From Hygrocybe punicea (lineage: Eukaryota > Basidiomycota > Agaricomycetes > Agaricales > Hygrophoraceae): a stretch of DNA of 64,000 nt. The stretch spans positions 3,720,001-3,784,000 of the forward strand of contig OY744461.1 in assembly GCA_963556145.1 (NCBI GenBank), read 5' to 3'. Position numbers and translations under genes: made by a program. The notes under the pieces are model-generated. The model searched no databases, was not told where the DNA came from, and was given only the letters and a program-made list of their open reading frames with translations. Every line of letters begins with the position of its first letter. The stretch's first letter is position 1. Below, piece after piece: positions 1-13,320 of this stretch.

Positions 1-2216
<2,216 letters not shown>

Positions 2217-2562
2217 TAACCATGGACTTTGACAGTAGACTCATAGAAAAACTCTATCGATTCGACTTGTTACATAATTTGTCTCAAACAACTGTTTTGC
2301 ATTTGGAGCCATTTGGCAATCCAACGAGCAGCTCAGCAGCCGGAGAAAAGCGTTAATGTGCATGAGTCAGCATGACTTGTTTTTGGACCATGTCGCCAAT
2401 GGAAATATGGAGCAGGTTAATAATCGGCCATGGATTCTAGACGCTTTATCTATTGAGTGAACTTCGTTGAATCAGGTATGATGTCTATCACAAACTACGA
2501 AGACAGCCTGTGACTGGAATAAGCAAAAACAATGGTTCAAGCTTTCAAGTTGTTAATTACAT

Positions 2563-4506
2563 TTAATGATCATCCGCGCCTGGTTTGCCCCATTTGAACA
2601 TCCGGACTGAGCCGTCATGCCAAGTGGTCACTCGCTTCGCCGCCATCTACAGAGGGATGAAGTCAGTTTTCACCCAAAAGGCTCTGCGGGGATATGCCTA
2701 CCATGGAAAACGTGGACCTGTCGGTCCCCACGAAACCAGTGCTGTGTGACTGTATGACGGCGTCTATCAACGGAGGATACCTGACAACGAGGAGCGCCGA
2801 AGAGGCAGCTTAGCCATATACACAACAAAACAAGGGATAAAACGCTATCCGCACCAGCGTCCGTACTTCGCCAGGTTCTCCTGATGGTCGACCTTCAGCC
2901 ACCCCATATCAGTCACACCCTTCCACCACGCAGGATCTCTCTCGTCGGACGTCATGATGACGTGGTTCACGACAATACCCTTACGCTCCAGCAGCTCGTC
3001 TTTCACCTCTTGGACGCGTCGCGCGATGACAGAAAGCGGCGCAAAGCAATCTTTGATGGGGGCTTCACACCACATTGTGAACTCGCCGTGGCGCACGTGC
3101 ACTGTGATATACTGTAGTTTGTTTCTACACATGAGGGTAGGCGATTGCTGCGGGTGTGGCTGGCTTACCGGGGGAATCACTTGGTCATCTTGTACGCCGA
3201 TTGCTTGCTTGAGAGTCCTGCCCGCGAGGCTTTCGAATTTGGGAGTCCAATACAGGTACCGGGCTACATGTCTGAAGGCTGGACTGTAATCTTCTCCAAA
3301 GTCGATGCCCTTGTTTATTATTATTTACAAAGCGGCAGTCAGCGCGCTGAGTTAGAGCCAAGGGCAGGGACCACATAATCTCACCTCGAATGCGCAAACA
3401 TAGTAAAGATAATCAAAGCAGAGGAGCTGCTCATCGGGTGGGAGAGAGACTTCATGCAAAAGTGACGGAAGGGGTGTCTGGAGGTTCTGGTTCCGCCTCG
3501 TGGGGAAGGCAAGGGTCGCCAGCGACCAGAATGTACTGCATTTATCGTGGGGATTGCCTGGCCTCAGTTTGATATAATCGGGAGCCTTGGTATAGGATAT
3601 GTCTATAAAACCCGAGTTAGTTCCAAAAATAAGAGTAGGAACACAAAATAATTTGGATCATCACCCACCCAATCCTACGATGTCAGGAATAATGCTATCA
3701 CGAGGTTCGTGGTCGTCATATTGTACTGCTTCCCACACGCCCCAGCAGCCCAAATCATCAATAACTTCGCTGGTTTCATTCTTGACTTCATGCCACTCGA
3801 GGATAGGAATTCTCAGCGCTTCCCGGAGCCGAGGAAGGTCAAATATTTCGCTGAAGAGAATGATGCCATCCTCGCCATGAGACGGCGTGAACGGTCCCAG
3901 TATAGGTATGCGGTCCGTGATCATGCCAAGATAGATAAGGTTAACCTGTGCGAATGAATGATTTAAGAGAGTGAGCAACTTCGTGGAGAAGGAGGCCCAC
4001 GTATGTCATCACGTCGTTCGCTGAAGCGACGGGTCAGACAAAGTTGGTAATACTCAAGAAGATGTCCAACTCACTCCACCCGGCTGCTATCCAAGATGTG
4101 ATATATTTGGTATCATTGCGCAGGTTATCTGAAACAAAAACATCGAAAGAGTCCAAGGAGAGTATACGTAGGAAATGAGTGTACCTCGGAAAGACATTGT
4201 AGGCGGACCATTTAGAGAGACAAGGGGATCCAACGGGTCGAGTTTTGATGGAGGTGACGTTAAAGAAGTGGAACTGTGGGCCAGAGCATGATCAGAATCA
4301 TTCCACGCGACGGGTTCGCCAATTGAGGGAATATGTTGGAGTTCAGATAGATATTTTGGCGAGAAGAAAAGACCGAGAATAACAAGGGAGGCGACATATA
4401 TTGCAACGGCCCTGGGACGTAGTAGACCACGCGGCAGAAATGTTGCAAATGAAAATTGGTGGTTCTTATCTCCTGCGGGGAGTGGTCCACCTGTGCCCGC
4501 CATCAT
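2563..4506 (-). CDS. Putative type II membrane glycosyltransferase, O-fucosyltransferase-like
   Basis: About 480 residues over several short exons. The N-terminus (from ATG 4506, a second ATG at 4503) has a short cytosolic stretch and one hydrophobic segment near residues 33-50 (AIYVASLVILGLFF), suggesting a Golgi type II protein. Then come DNLRNDTKYITSWIAAGW, TNDVMTYVNLIYLGMITD, RIPILGPFTPSH, ILEWHEVKN, LPPDEQLLCFDYLYYVCAFE, ITVHVRHGEF, VIMTSDERDPAWW and KYGRW. After a further intron, the last exons give IDAVIQS, GFVGTDRSTFS and AAKRVTTWHDG. The His-x-Arg-His-Gly segment and the C-terminal FVGTDRSTFS resemble the GDP-fucose protein O-fucosyltransferase superfamily (PF10250); this assignment is from memory and is not certain. 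It is convergent with the GDP-fucose synthase gene. Donor substrate and acceptor are unknown. Confidence 0.72.
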
Positions 4507-4697
4507 TGAAGACCTAGAGTAAAGGAGTGTGTGAAGTGGTTGTGTCTGATGCTTTCGCGCCCAGTGTCGAAATTTTTCTCGCGCTGACTAAGCCAATCAT
4601 GTACAAGGAACTCCGTCGGCAGCGCTATACATTACGACTTGGATTGCTGCTCAGGTACACCCTGGCAAACTCTTGGCAACTCCTGTACATGGATTTA

Positions 4698-6171
4698 TCA
4701 ATTATCTGCCCTATCAGTTATGTTCCTATAATTTTTCAAGGGATCCTTTCTCAACGCCTCCGCTTCAGATATCACGACTGCACCAATCTTCGCTCTCATG
4801 ACCGAGTCCGCAATCGACGCCGCCGATGTACTTGCCGTGAGATTGTCACCCGCGGCGATAGGCTACGTATTCCAGATGGTTAAATAAGATCAGAACTATA
4901 CAGTGACATAGAGGAAGATAAACACTAACTTCATCACGGAAAGGCGTAAAGGCCGATGTGGATGGGACAACACCTTCGTTGCCTTCTATGAACACAGCAA
5001 TACACTTCGCTGGTGTTTTCGGCGCCACTTCAGTTGGGACCGACGGAGGAGACTTATTAACCTCCTCAGGCCAGTCTCTATACGGTACGATCTGGGATGT
5101 CGTTCCCGAACCAGACTTTGTGCCAGAAGCAACCCGTTTCGATCGCCCCGGCTGCTTTATGATTGAACCTACCATTTTCTTCACCTCGGGAATATTTTCT
5201 TGTATTCTCGTTTTCCGGGTGCCTATGTCTGGCCACGGGTTTGTCGGTGGGCCTCCAGATTGTGCTTCTGAGCTTGACGGGTCGACGAATACCGAAAGAC
5301 GTGCGTTTGAGACCAACGGAGCGGCAGGGGTGACTACGTCATTGCGGGGTTGGGGTGAGCGCGTAGATGTGGATAATGGAGGAGCCCCGGTCGAAGACAA
5401 CATTGTAGTGCCTAATATCGTTCTTCGCGACGAAGATGGGACCGCCTCTGGAGTAGAAGCCGTTGGCAATGATGAAGAAAACATCATTCGTTTCTGGAAC
5501 TCCGCATGTCTATTCTTGAGACGATCTAGGGGAGAGGCTTGTCGTGCGATACCAAGCATGAACACCGCGTCCGCATCTGCGCGCCTGTCTTTTTTTCAGT
5601 CGTATCTGCGCGCCATCACAACTAGAGCAGCGGAAAATGATACACACCGCCCATTACGCTCCAGAACAGCCGCATACTCCTCATACAACAGCGCCAAACT
5701 AGTCCCGATCTCGTTTGCGAACAAGAATTTGTAAATGACCACTGGCTTCTCAACGAAAGTGGCGTAAAGCACCCAAAGCCTCAAATACTTCAGCTCTCCC
5801 TTCCACTTTCCACCCCTGTCATCCTTGAGGACTCGGGTGGCTTCTTCCAGCAAATCCAGCAGTCCGGATTCCGCGCTGTGACCCTGGGGATAGTTCTCAA
5901 CAGTCCAATAGACTAAGCGACAGTACGCTTCGAGGGGGTCGTCATCCTCGTCGTCGAGCGCGATCTCCACATTTACTCGCAACCGATTGCGGGTAGCTGC
6001 AAGCTTTGCCTCTCGAACTCCGTGTGGGGTCCGCAATATCTCTGAAAGGGCGGTCACGCGGCGACCCGATGCTAGAGGCTGGATGTTCTCCTTGGCCGCT
6101 TCCAGAACATCGCAGTCGACAATCACCGGGGCACTCTCTTGAAACACGTCGTCAGCATCAGTGGCAGACAT
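4698..6171 (-). CDS. MAD3: Mad3/BubR1-like spindle checkpoint protein
   Basis: Three exons, about 430 residues. A KEN box (AAKENIQP, Lys27-Glu-Asn) lies near the N-terminus, followed by the Bub1/Mad3 homology I region: DPLEAYCRLVYWTVENYPQG, LDLLEEATRVLKDD, YLRLWVLYATFVEKP, IYKFLFANEIGTSLALLYEE. After an intron the frame resumes at RADADAVFMLGIARQASP and LDRLKNRHAEFQKRM. A Ser/Thr/Pro-rich linker follows, then PSTSAFTPFRDE, then a short last exon ending LRKDPLKNY...TDRADN. No kinase domain is present, so it is Mad3-like, not Bub1. The KEN box in this family presents the protein to Cdc20-APC/C in the mitotic checkpoint complex. Start ATG 6171 gives the compact KEN-proximal N-terminus expected. 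Confidence 0.88.
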
Positions 6172-7055
6172 TATCGTGGAGGTAGAAAAAGTGAACCTGT
6201 CACGCGGAGATCACGTGGTGTTTGTTACAAGCACGCTGTGACACGCTGTGACAACCTGTTTATTCCATCAAAGCCAGATGAGCAAGGATCGTTGGAATCA
6301 AGAGCATATATATGTATCTAGAGAGCTAGTATAAGATACCATATTCCTAAACAATCATATTGTCCAGCATCTCCATGATTTTGTCTGGCAAAACTCGGTG
6401 TTTTACTTGCCCAAGCCGCGTGTGGACAAATCGGGAAGGCTGGTACACTGGAAACTCATTTGTGTAATCATCCCATGGCATTTTAGTAATTTTTACCAAA
6501 ATTCTGTTCCCACAGAGTTGTAGAAATGGGAAATGCCGTGGATTTTGTGGTGTTAGATTTTTTGAAAACAGCCTGCAGAAAATGTGTATTGCGAAATACT
6601 GGCTAAAGTCATGCTAAAGTCACGCATCCTGTTAAAAGCCTTGAGTATGAAAGTCGGCTATCTTACAAGCACGAAGGAAGACTTCACGTTCAATAATGTT
6701 CAAATCACAAAGGGGAAATGCCACCATTGTGTAGAAAAGATATTGGGGAAAAAAAAAGTCGTAAATCGTCGTAAAAGAAAATTGTATGTGGAATCAATCA
6801 CCCTTCATAACGCGGAATACAGAAAACACGGAAATGAAAGCGAAAGAGGAAGGGAAAAGAAGAGAGGTAGGTAATATGTGAGAAGCAGCGTACTCTTTCC
6901 TGAGGCATTTCTTGGTAATGCCTATGTAGTTTGTTGAAAGAAATCCTTGGGCCCGGAGAGGAATGATTGTATGAGTAGTAGCAGTTCAGATGGATACGAA
7001 GAAAGAAGTAGATGCTGCGATAGATGAAAGTATATTTGCGTGGCGGTGAAGCCTT
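6172..7055. other. Intergenic region between MAD3 and the Rrm4-like gene
   Basis: This is the 5' flank of MAD3 and the 3' flank of the Rrm4-like gene. A short direct repeat (CACGCTGTGA twice in a row) sits near 6232-6252. A 96-residue basic open frame at 6584-6874 has no domain content and looks like chance. No RNA gene was seen. Confidence 0.4.
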
Positions 7056-9973
7056 TCACTTGCTGGCAACAACAGTGGCTTGAGCGAGTAGCGCTTTCTC
7101 CTTGAGCACCGAAGGGTAGCTGTTCATGAGGTGTGCTAAAGCACGTAGATCGTCTTGGTCCAGAAGAGTGATAGTAAGCTTGGGCTGCAACAGATTCAGA
7201 TGGCCAGGATTAAGACCAGATACAAAAGATGTTTCAGGAATCAACGTACGGCTCCTTTGATACCAAAATTCTTTATAACACGAAATCTGTCATCGCGTGG
7301 AATATGATTATTAACAAACAGAAACCAAGCATAGGATAGGCAAACATACAATTTGTCGCCCAGTTGCTGCTTTTGTTGCTGTATCGGTTTATCCAGTAAG
7401 CCGTCGATGAACTCGTCCGTGGCCTTCGCAATCAAAGGATCGGCCTTGGGCAACGGCAGCCCAGTCGCTGACGACGACCTTGCGATTCTGATAATCTCCA
7501 TCGCAGGTAATTTCGCAAGCGAGGCGATAGTGTGCGTGGTCCCGCTCGGCGTGCCAGGGACAGGCGAGGCAGCAGCCGACGGTCCGCGCGACGACAAGTC
7601 CGGTGTCTGTGGCGAATCCTCTGTTGTCGAGGCAGCCTTCTTCATCTGCGGCGTGACAGGCACTTGAGGTGACGACTTCACAGATTGCGTCTCTAACAAA
7701 GGTGTTTGCTGTTCTTCCTCCCCGGCATCGTCACTGTCCAAAACATTCTTCGCGTCGGCAATCTTTGCCCGTAGGACTTCAACATTGAAAAGGCACATGG
7801 CACGTTCACGTTTCGGTAAACTCATAAGTAAATCGGTTAGCTCGGATTGTCTGATTGACTCGAATTTGCTGATGGCCACGATCATGCGATCCCTCTCTGA
7901 GGTGGGTGGCAATGAGCCCGATGGCGACGATGTACGAGGCGGCGTGGACAGCGAAGCGGTCATGGAGATTGGTGTGGATGGGTGCTCGGGGGCCGACGCA
8001 GTCGCATTGAGAGCATTGGGGTCGAGCAAACGGGAGTCTTGCGAGGCAGAGGCAGACGGCGAAGGCGACTTGTCGGGTGATGATCCCTGGGAAGACTTAA
8101 ACAAATTCTTGAGGTTACGGACTTGTTCCTCCAGTTTAGAGGGATCCTGGATCCCTTGGACGACTTCGTTGAGTGAAAGACCGATGAGGGATTCGACGAT
8201 GACGTCCACGTCCTCTGTAGGGACAGTATCCATGGCCTTGACCCGTCTGCTGAGTTCGCCTGTTAGCACCTCCTTGCGTACAACGGGGGACAATGCCGCA
8301 AGGTCGTCGTAGCGCATGGGTAAATTAAGTGTACCAGTGAGTGCGGCCTGTGTTGCAATTAGTGCTGAACATATTTATATCAGAAGAGGAATATGTGCAC
8401 ATTATAATAACTACCAGATCCTCGCCTTCCACGCTCAGGCCGATCAAAATGACTAGCAACCGGGGACCCTAAAGAAGACGCGTGATGACGCGGGCTTGGC
8501 CAGCCGGCATAACTGTCCCCTCCCTCACTGGCGGCGGGACTAGTAGCCCCACTGGAGTTCCTTGGATGGCCATTATGGCCAAATCGCTGGGCGAGCTTCT
8601 CTTGCCGCAGTTGCTTTGGTTCATGGAGCCGAACTACTACTTGTTTCGAGCCAAGTTGAATACCGTTCATGGCATGCATGGCAGCGGAAGCTACATGAGC
8701 AGTTTGAGTAGCTGTTACATTGGTAGTGAAGATAATTGACCTTGGTCTGGTGCCTGGAAGGAGACGAAGCCAAATCCACGACTTTCACCAGACTCGTTTC
8801 GCATTACCCGGGCGCTAATGACGATTCAATTCGCGGGCAAAAATCTAAAGGTGTCGGCATACCTAACAATTTGACCAAACTGTACAACGGGTCAGGAACT
8901 TTTGCTCGTCAAAAGATGATCAGAGATCTCACCTGACGGAAATGAGTGAACAGACCGTTAGAATCAATATCTGGATCCAAATTCTTAGGTATTTGTGTTC
9001 AACATCACAAAGCACATGAGCGTAAACTGAACAAGGCTTACTTTGCAAAACAAGTTGCATGGATCGATGAGGCCACTATGGCTGTTCGAGCCTGGACCAA
9101 CCAAAGGAGCCAGCTGAACCTGCTGACCAGGGCCATGGACAAAGGAGACGGGTTGAACTGGAGATCTCACAGGGTATGGAGTTGCACGAGGAGGAGAGTA
9201 CTTTTTGATTGTTAAAATGAACATTGTCAGGCCGTCTTAGGAAGAACACGCACCTGGGTAGGATAGGGAAACATTGAACCAGACGGCACGAACGCAGGGG
9301 CGTTCACGCTGAAGCCCTCCAAATTTGCGCTGTTTCGTCTGGGCTGGTACACTTGCACTGCAATATTCTGACCGTCTACTTCAGCACAATGCATCGCGGC
9401 TTCGGCATTCCGCGCGTCCTCTTCTCTCCAGAACTCGACTATGCCAATGTCCGGCCCAAAACCAGCTTGGGAGCGAGCCGACGCGAGCGCTCCGTATGGT
9501 CGAAAGACGTCGTACAGTTGCGAATCCGTGAAGCCGTATGGGAGGTGCTTCACGAGACGAGGCGAAGCAGACGGCGGTGGCAAGGGTGTGGGTGGGTTCG
9601 TTGGTGGATACGGAGACAGTATGAGGGGCACTGGGGGTTGAAGTTCAGGGATCAAGCGAGATTGTAAGGTGGCGAGTGCTTTCTCCGCTAAGCAATATAT
9701 GACGATCAGGATACACTATAAAATACCAAGACAGGGGAAGATACCTTTCTCAAGGAACTTGAATTCTATCGTTCCCGCCAGCGGCATATTGCTTCCGTCT
9801 CGAGGAATTTTTGGCCTGAACGGACCGCAAAACACGAATGCAAGGGCAAGGTTTTGGTCGGTGACATAAGGTGGGAGATTGGATATGTATAAGAGAGGTT
9901 CGTGGAGATATGGGTGAGGTTGTGGGATGTACAGATCCGACGTCTCTGGTTGGAGGTCGTATATAGAACCCAT
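7056..9973 (-). CDS. RRM4: Rrm4-like RNA-binding protein: three RRMs and MLLE domains
   Basis: Roughly 800 residues. RRM1 begins near residue 26 (PLLYISNLPPYVTDQNLA). RRM2 has LVKHLPYGFTDSQLYDVF and GIVEFWREEDARNAEAAM. RRM3 has NLDPDIDSNGLFTHF, FGFVSF and MHAMNGIQLGSKQVVVRLHE followed by PKQLRQEKLAQRFG. A Pro/Ser-rich linker leads to MLLE-like modules: LAALSPVVRKEVLTGELSRR; a weaker helical repeat around ISKFESIRQSELTDLLMSL; and a canonical C-terminal one, QQKQQLGDKLF...IKNFGIKGAPKLTI followed by LRALAHLMNSYPSVLKEKA. This order matches Ustilago maydis Rrm4, the RNA-binding component of endosomal mRNP transport along microtubules, rather than Pab1, which has four RRMs and one MLLE. Start ATG 9973 is chosen because RRM1 follows closely. 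The Rrm4 assignment is by architecture. Confidence 0.82.
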
Positions 9974-10339
9974 GTGGATTATCGGGGTATGGTAGAACTA
10001 CGGGAGGATTTGAAAGGAAAAAGACAACAAAAGGCGAGGTTTTCACCCCAGACGAATGTTCTATAGAGTCGGAGACGAGCCCAACAGCCTAAAGGAATCG
10101 ATCGGCCACAAGCCACGACGAAAACCACAAACAAAAAACCCACACGCTTATTACATAATTATCACATAAGTACGCCCTTGCAATACATCATCGTGGAGTA
10201 AACCGAATTACGGAAATAAAGATAAGTCGTGCCCTACTAGATGGAGAACAAGTTTCCTTACATAAACAACGTAGTGACTGGTTTTGAAGGCTGTTGGGCA
10301 CAAACTCTCTTGGAGGAAGTGAGTTACCTTCGGCGCCTT
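9974..10339. other. Divergent intergenic region, Rrm4-like gene to U6 copy 1
   Basis: This is the 5' flank of the Rrm4-like gene. It holds short frames only, and no further feature could be supported. Confidence 0.4.
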
Positions 10340-10418
10340 TGCACCGCACGTGCCCACACCCGTGAGGCGAACGAAAAGCAAAACGATGGCAGGCACATGA
10401 TTACATCATCATAGAATA
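10340..10418 (+). promoter_or_regulatory. Conserved upstream block of U6 copy 1 (candidate Pol III promoter)
   Basis: These 79 bases are almost identical to the block upstream of U6 copy 2 (29598-29676, opposite strand), and similarity stops abruptly beyond them. The block contains the palindrome GCACGTGC followed by CCACACCCGTGAGGCG about 65-75 bases before the RNA start. No TATA box is seen at about -30; an AT-rich ATAGAATAG (ATATAATAG in copy 2) abuts the start. Promoter function is inferred from this selective conservation. Confidence 0.6.
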
Positions 10419-10444
10419 GTGTCCCCTTCGGGGTGACATACGAA

Positions 10445-10475
<31 letters not shown>

Positions 10476-10541
10476 GGCCCCTGCACAAGGATGACACGCT
10501 TTCCCGGAGTGGTAGATCTACGGATCTCAATATTTATTTTT
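10419..10541 (+). ncRNA. U6: U6 spliceosomal snRNA, copy 1
   Basis: The RNA opens with the 5' stem-loop GTGTCCCCTTCGGGGTGACA. It continues with the highly conserved U6 core AATTGGAACGATACAGAGAA, containing the ACAGAGA box that pairs with the 5' splice site, then GATTAGCATGGCCCCTGCAC and AAGGATGACACGC, containing the AGC triad and the internal stem-loop. A T-run at 10537-10541 is the likely Pol III terminator. No intron interrupts the conserved core, unlike the U6 genes of some other fungi. A nearly identical copy lies inverted at 29474-29597. The AIP1 start codon is only 46 bases after this terminator on the same strand. Confidence 0.96.
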
Positions 10542-10586
10542 GCTGCTTTATTTTACTGCTTGTGTTTTTGCAGTCGTATAGTCACC

Positions 10587-13197
10587 ATGTCTTGCAAGAA
10601 AGTCCGGCTCTGCCCTCCCAATCCGAACACCACCCGGGGAATATCTACCAAGCTCAGCGCCAGCAAAGACAAGATTGTTTACACGAATGGCAGAACCGTC
10701 ATCGTGAGTGCGCAGTCTTCATCGTGTAGGTACATACATACTCACTAGGCGTAGATTCGCGACTTGAATGTTAGTGCGACTGTCTTCCCCGTACCCCCCA
10801 ACGTAATTAAACATTATTATCATCGCAGAACTCATCGCTGGCGGTGGCTTATTCCGGTCACGTTCAAAACACAACGGTTGCCCGAATCTCACCAACTGGA
10901 TTCTATTGTGCTTCAGCGGACATCTCAGGGACTGGTAAGAATCACCCTCATCCCCTTTGAATGGTTTCCGAGGCTTCAGCATCGTAGTGAGGGTGTGGGA
11001 TACTGTCGGTGAAGATCAGACTCTCAAGGGAGAGTATAAAGTGATCTCTGGCCGAATGTGTGTCTCCTTCCCCCTACCTGAATTCTCTGTCGTAATTTCA
11101 GTCTCAATCAACTAGTAACGATCTTGAGTGGGATGGCGAGAGCAAACGAATAATAGCCGTCGGAGATGGCAAAGAAAAGTCCGTCTCTCTCCTCTGGTGT
11201 GAGATGTATGCGTTCGACTTTCCTTGGAACTAAGGTTCGGACATGCTTTCATGATGGACACAGGAACGTCCACGGGGGAAATCACTGCTCACGCCAAGGT
11301 GAGTGGTTTGGTCTCCTCCATCTACCTCCATCTGAATTTTCATTCGAGGCAATTAATGCTGTATCCATACGCCGTCAAAGACCGTTCCGAGCCGCAACCG
11401 CGGCTGACGATGGTTTAATCGTATTCCATCAAGGTATAGCTTTCACAGACAGACTTTCGCAACTACCCTGACTTCAATCCTCCGCAGGGGTCCCGTACAA
11501 ATATGACAAGGTAATATCAAACATTCCTCACAATCACGAAACCATACGAAGAACATTTTCAGACGATCAAAACACATACCAAATTTGTTCAAGATGTTCG
11601 ATATGCAAGTTCTGGTGATCACTTTGCCAGCGTCGGGTCGGATGCGAAGATATTCATCTACGACGGCAAGGTGGGCGAAATGCTGAGTGAAATTACTCAG
11701 GACCCACACACTGGGAGCATCGTAAGTTTGCAGTCACTGGTGCAATGCTTGAATACCAATGACCTTTCTTCTTAGATGTCCTGCTCGTGGAGTCCTGATG
11801 ACAATCACCTTGTCACGTCTTCTGTTGATTGCACGGTCAAACTTTGTGTGACCTATTTCATCTCTATTGAGACGATTTGAAAGCCCATTTATATGTCAGG
11901 GGATGTCCAGTCGGGTCAAGCCGTTACCACATGGAAGGTTGGAACAGGCGTCAATCACCAGCAAGTTGGAAATACTTGGAGTGGAGTCGGGGATATTGTC
12001 TCGTTGTCGCTGTCCGGTAATCTGAATGTATTTGACTCTCGAGTCGGTGGTGAACCTGCTCGTGTCATCACGGTTAGTCTCTTGTCCGACCTTCCACCGT
12101 TGTCGACTTCATTACGTCCGATTCAGGGACCACAAAAGTCGATCACCGCAGTGGCGCCCGTGTCATCAGACACTTTCCTTGCTGGTACAGCCGACGGAAG
12201 AATACTATCGTTTTCTGCCTCGACAGGAGAAGTGAGCGACATCGACGGAGAAGGACACACTAACTTTGTGACCGCGTTAGCACCTACTGTAGACGGGAAG
12301 ATCGTTTCCACTGGCTATGATGATCGAGTTCGAGAGATCGATGGTACCATGTTCACGTCAGTCATCCTAAAAACATGATCCCTCCCTCGCTCATGATGAA
12401 TCAGATCTGGCTCCGTTTCTACAACATCGCAACCCAAGTCGATGGCTACCACCGAAGATTCCACGATTTTTGTCGTCGAGTCAAACTGTGTTGAAGCTAT
12501 CAAATCGAATCAGAAGATCTTCGAGCTGCAAACAAAGTTTGTCTCAAACTCAGTGGCTGCAACCAAATCTCTGGTTGCTATTGGTGGAGATGTGAGACTT
12601 TTGGCTCGATTCACGAACCTTCCTGATAATTAAAGAATCTGGTTATCTAGGACCAGAAAGTTTATTTGTACGAATGGGATGGCAAGTCCCTGAAGCAAAA
12701 TGCCATCCTAAGCGGAAACATTGGAGTTGTTAGTGCTCTGGCATTTTCCCCTGACAGCAGTCTCCTAGCTGCTGGTGATGTGGGTATTAACTTCTTTTCC
12801 CCTGCGTTTATGAATAACACGACTGGTCTGTCCAGTCTAGCGGGAGGATTGTTCTATTCGATGTGAACGAAAAGAAGGTTATAACTTTTCCCTTCTCTTG
12901 AAACGTTTTTCAAATCAACTTGATGGATCGTAGGTCATCACCTCCCGTTGGTCATTCCATACGGCGCGTGTTAATTCCCTCAATTGGCATGCGGACGGGC
13001 AATACTGCGCTTCAGGCTCACTTGACACGCATGTGTATATTTGGAGTGTACAAAAACCTATGCGCAACATCGCCATCAAGAATGCTGGACCTGGAGGTGT
13101 TAATGCTGTTCTGTGGATTGAACCCGGAAGTGGAAAGCTCGCAAGTGCTGGTGCGGATGCTTGTGTTAGAATTTGGGACGTTACGTTTCCAGTTTGA
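10587..13197 (+). CDS. AIP1: AIP1-like WD40 protein (actin-interacting protein 1)
   Basis: About 600 residues in many short exons. The N-terminus (CPPNPNTTRGISTKLSASKD, then KIVYTNGRTVIVRDL) is the family signature. WD40 units follow: GHAFMMDTGTSTGEI, AINAVSIRRQRPFR, ASVGSDAKIFIYDGKVGEM, IMSCSWSPDDNHLVTSSVDC, VKLWDVQSGQAV, LAFSPDSSLLAAGD, YCASGSLDTHVYIW, and the C-terminal LASAGADACVRIWDVTFPV before the TGA at 13195-13197. AIP1 works with cofilin to sever and cap actin filaments, acting at cortical patches in fungi. ATG 10587 starts exactly where the family N-terminus starts. A tttttgcag splice-acceptor-like tract lies 14-22 bases upstream, so a 5' UTR intron is possible. Confidence 0.93.
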
Positions 13198-13320
13198 CAC
13201 AAATAGTGGGAACAGGTTCTAATCAAGGGGAAGGACAAGGAAACTGTACTACATATTTTGTAAGTGGTGAAAGAAAACCACAAAGAAATCAGGATATCGG
13301 CCTTCGTTTCTTATTACGCG

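Noticed and set aside
6584..6874. 96-residue basic plus-strand ORF
   Set aside because: No ATG-proximal context, no domain, strongly biased Lys/Arg content from A-rich DNA; lies in a plain intergenic stretch.
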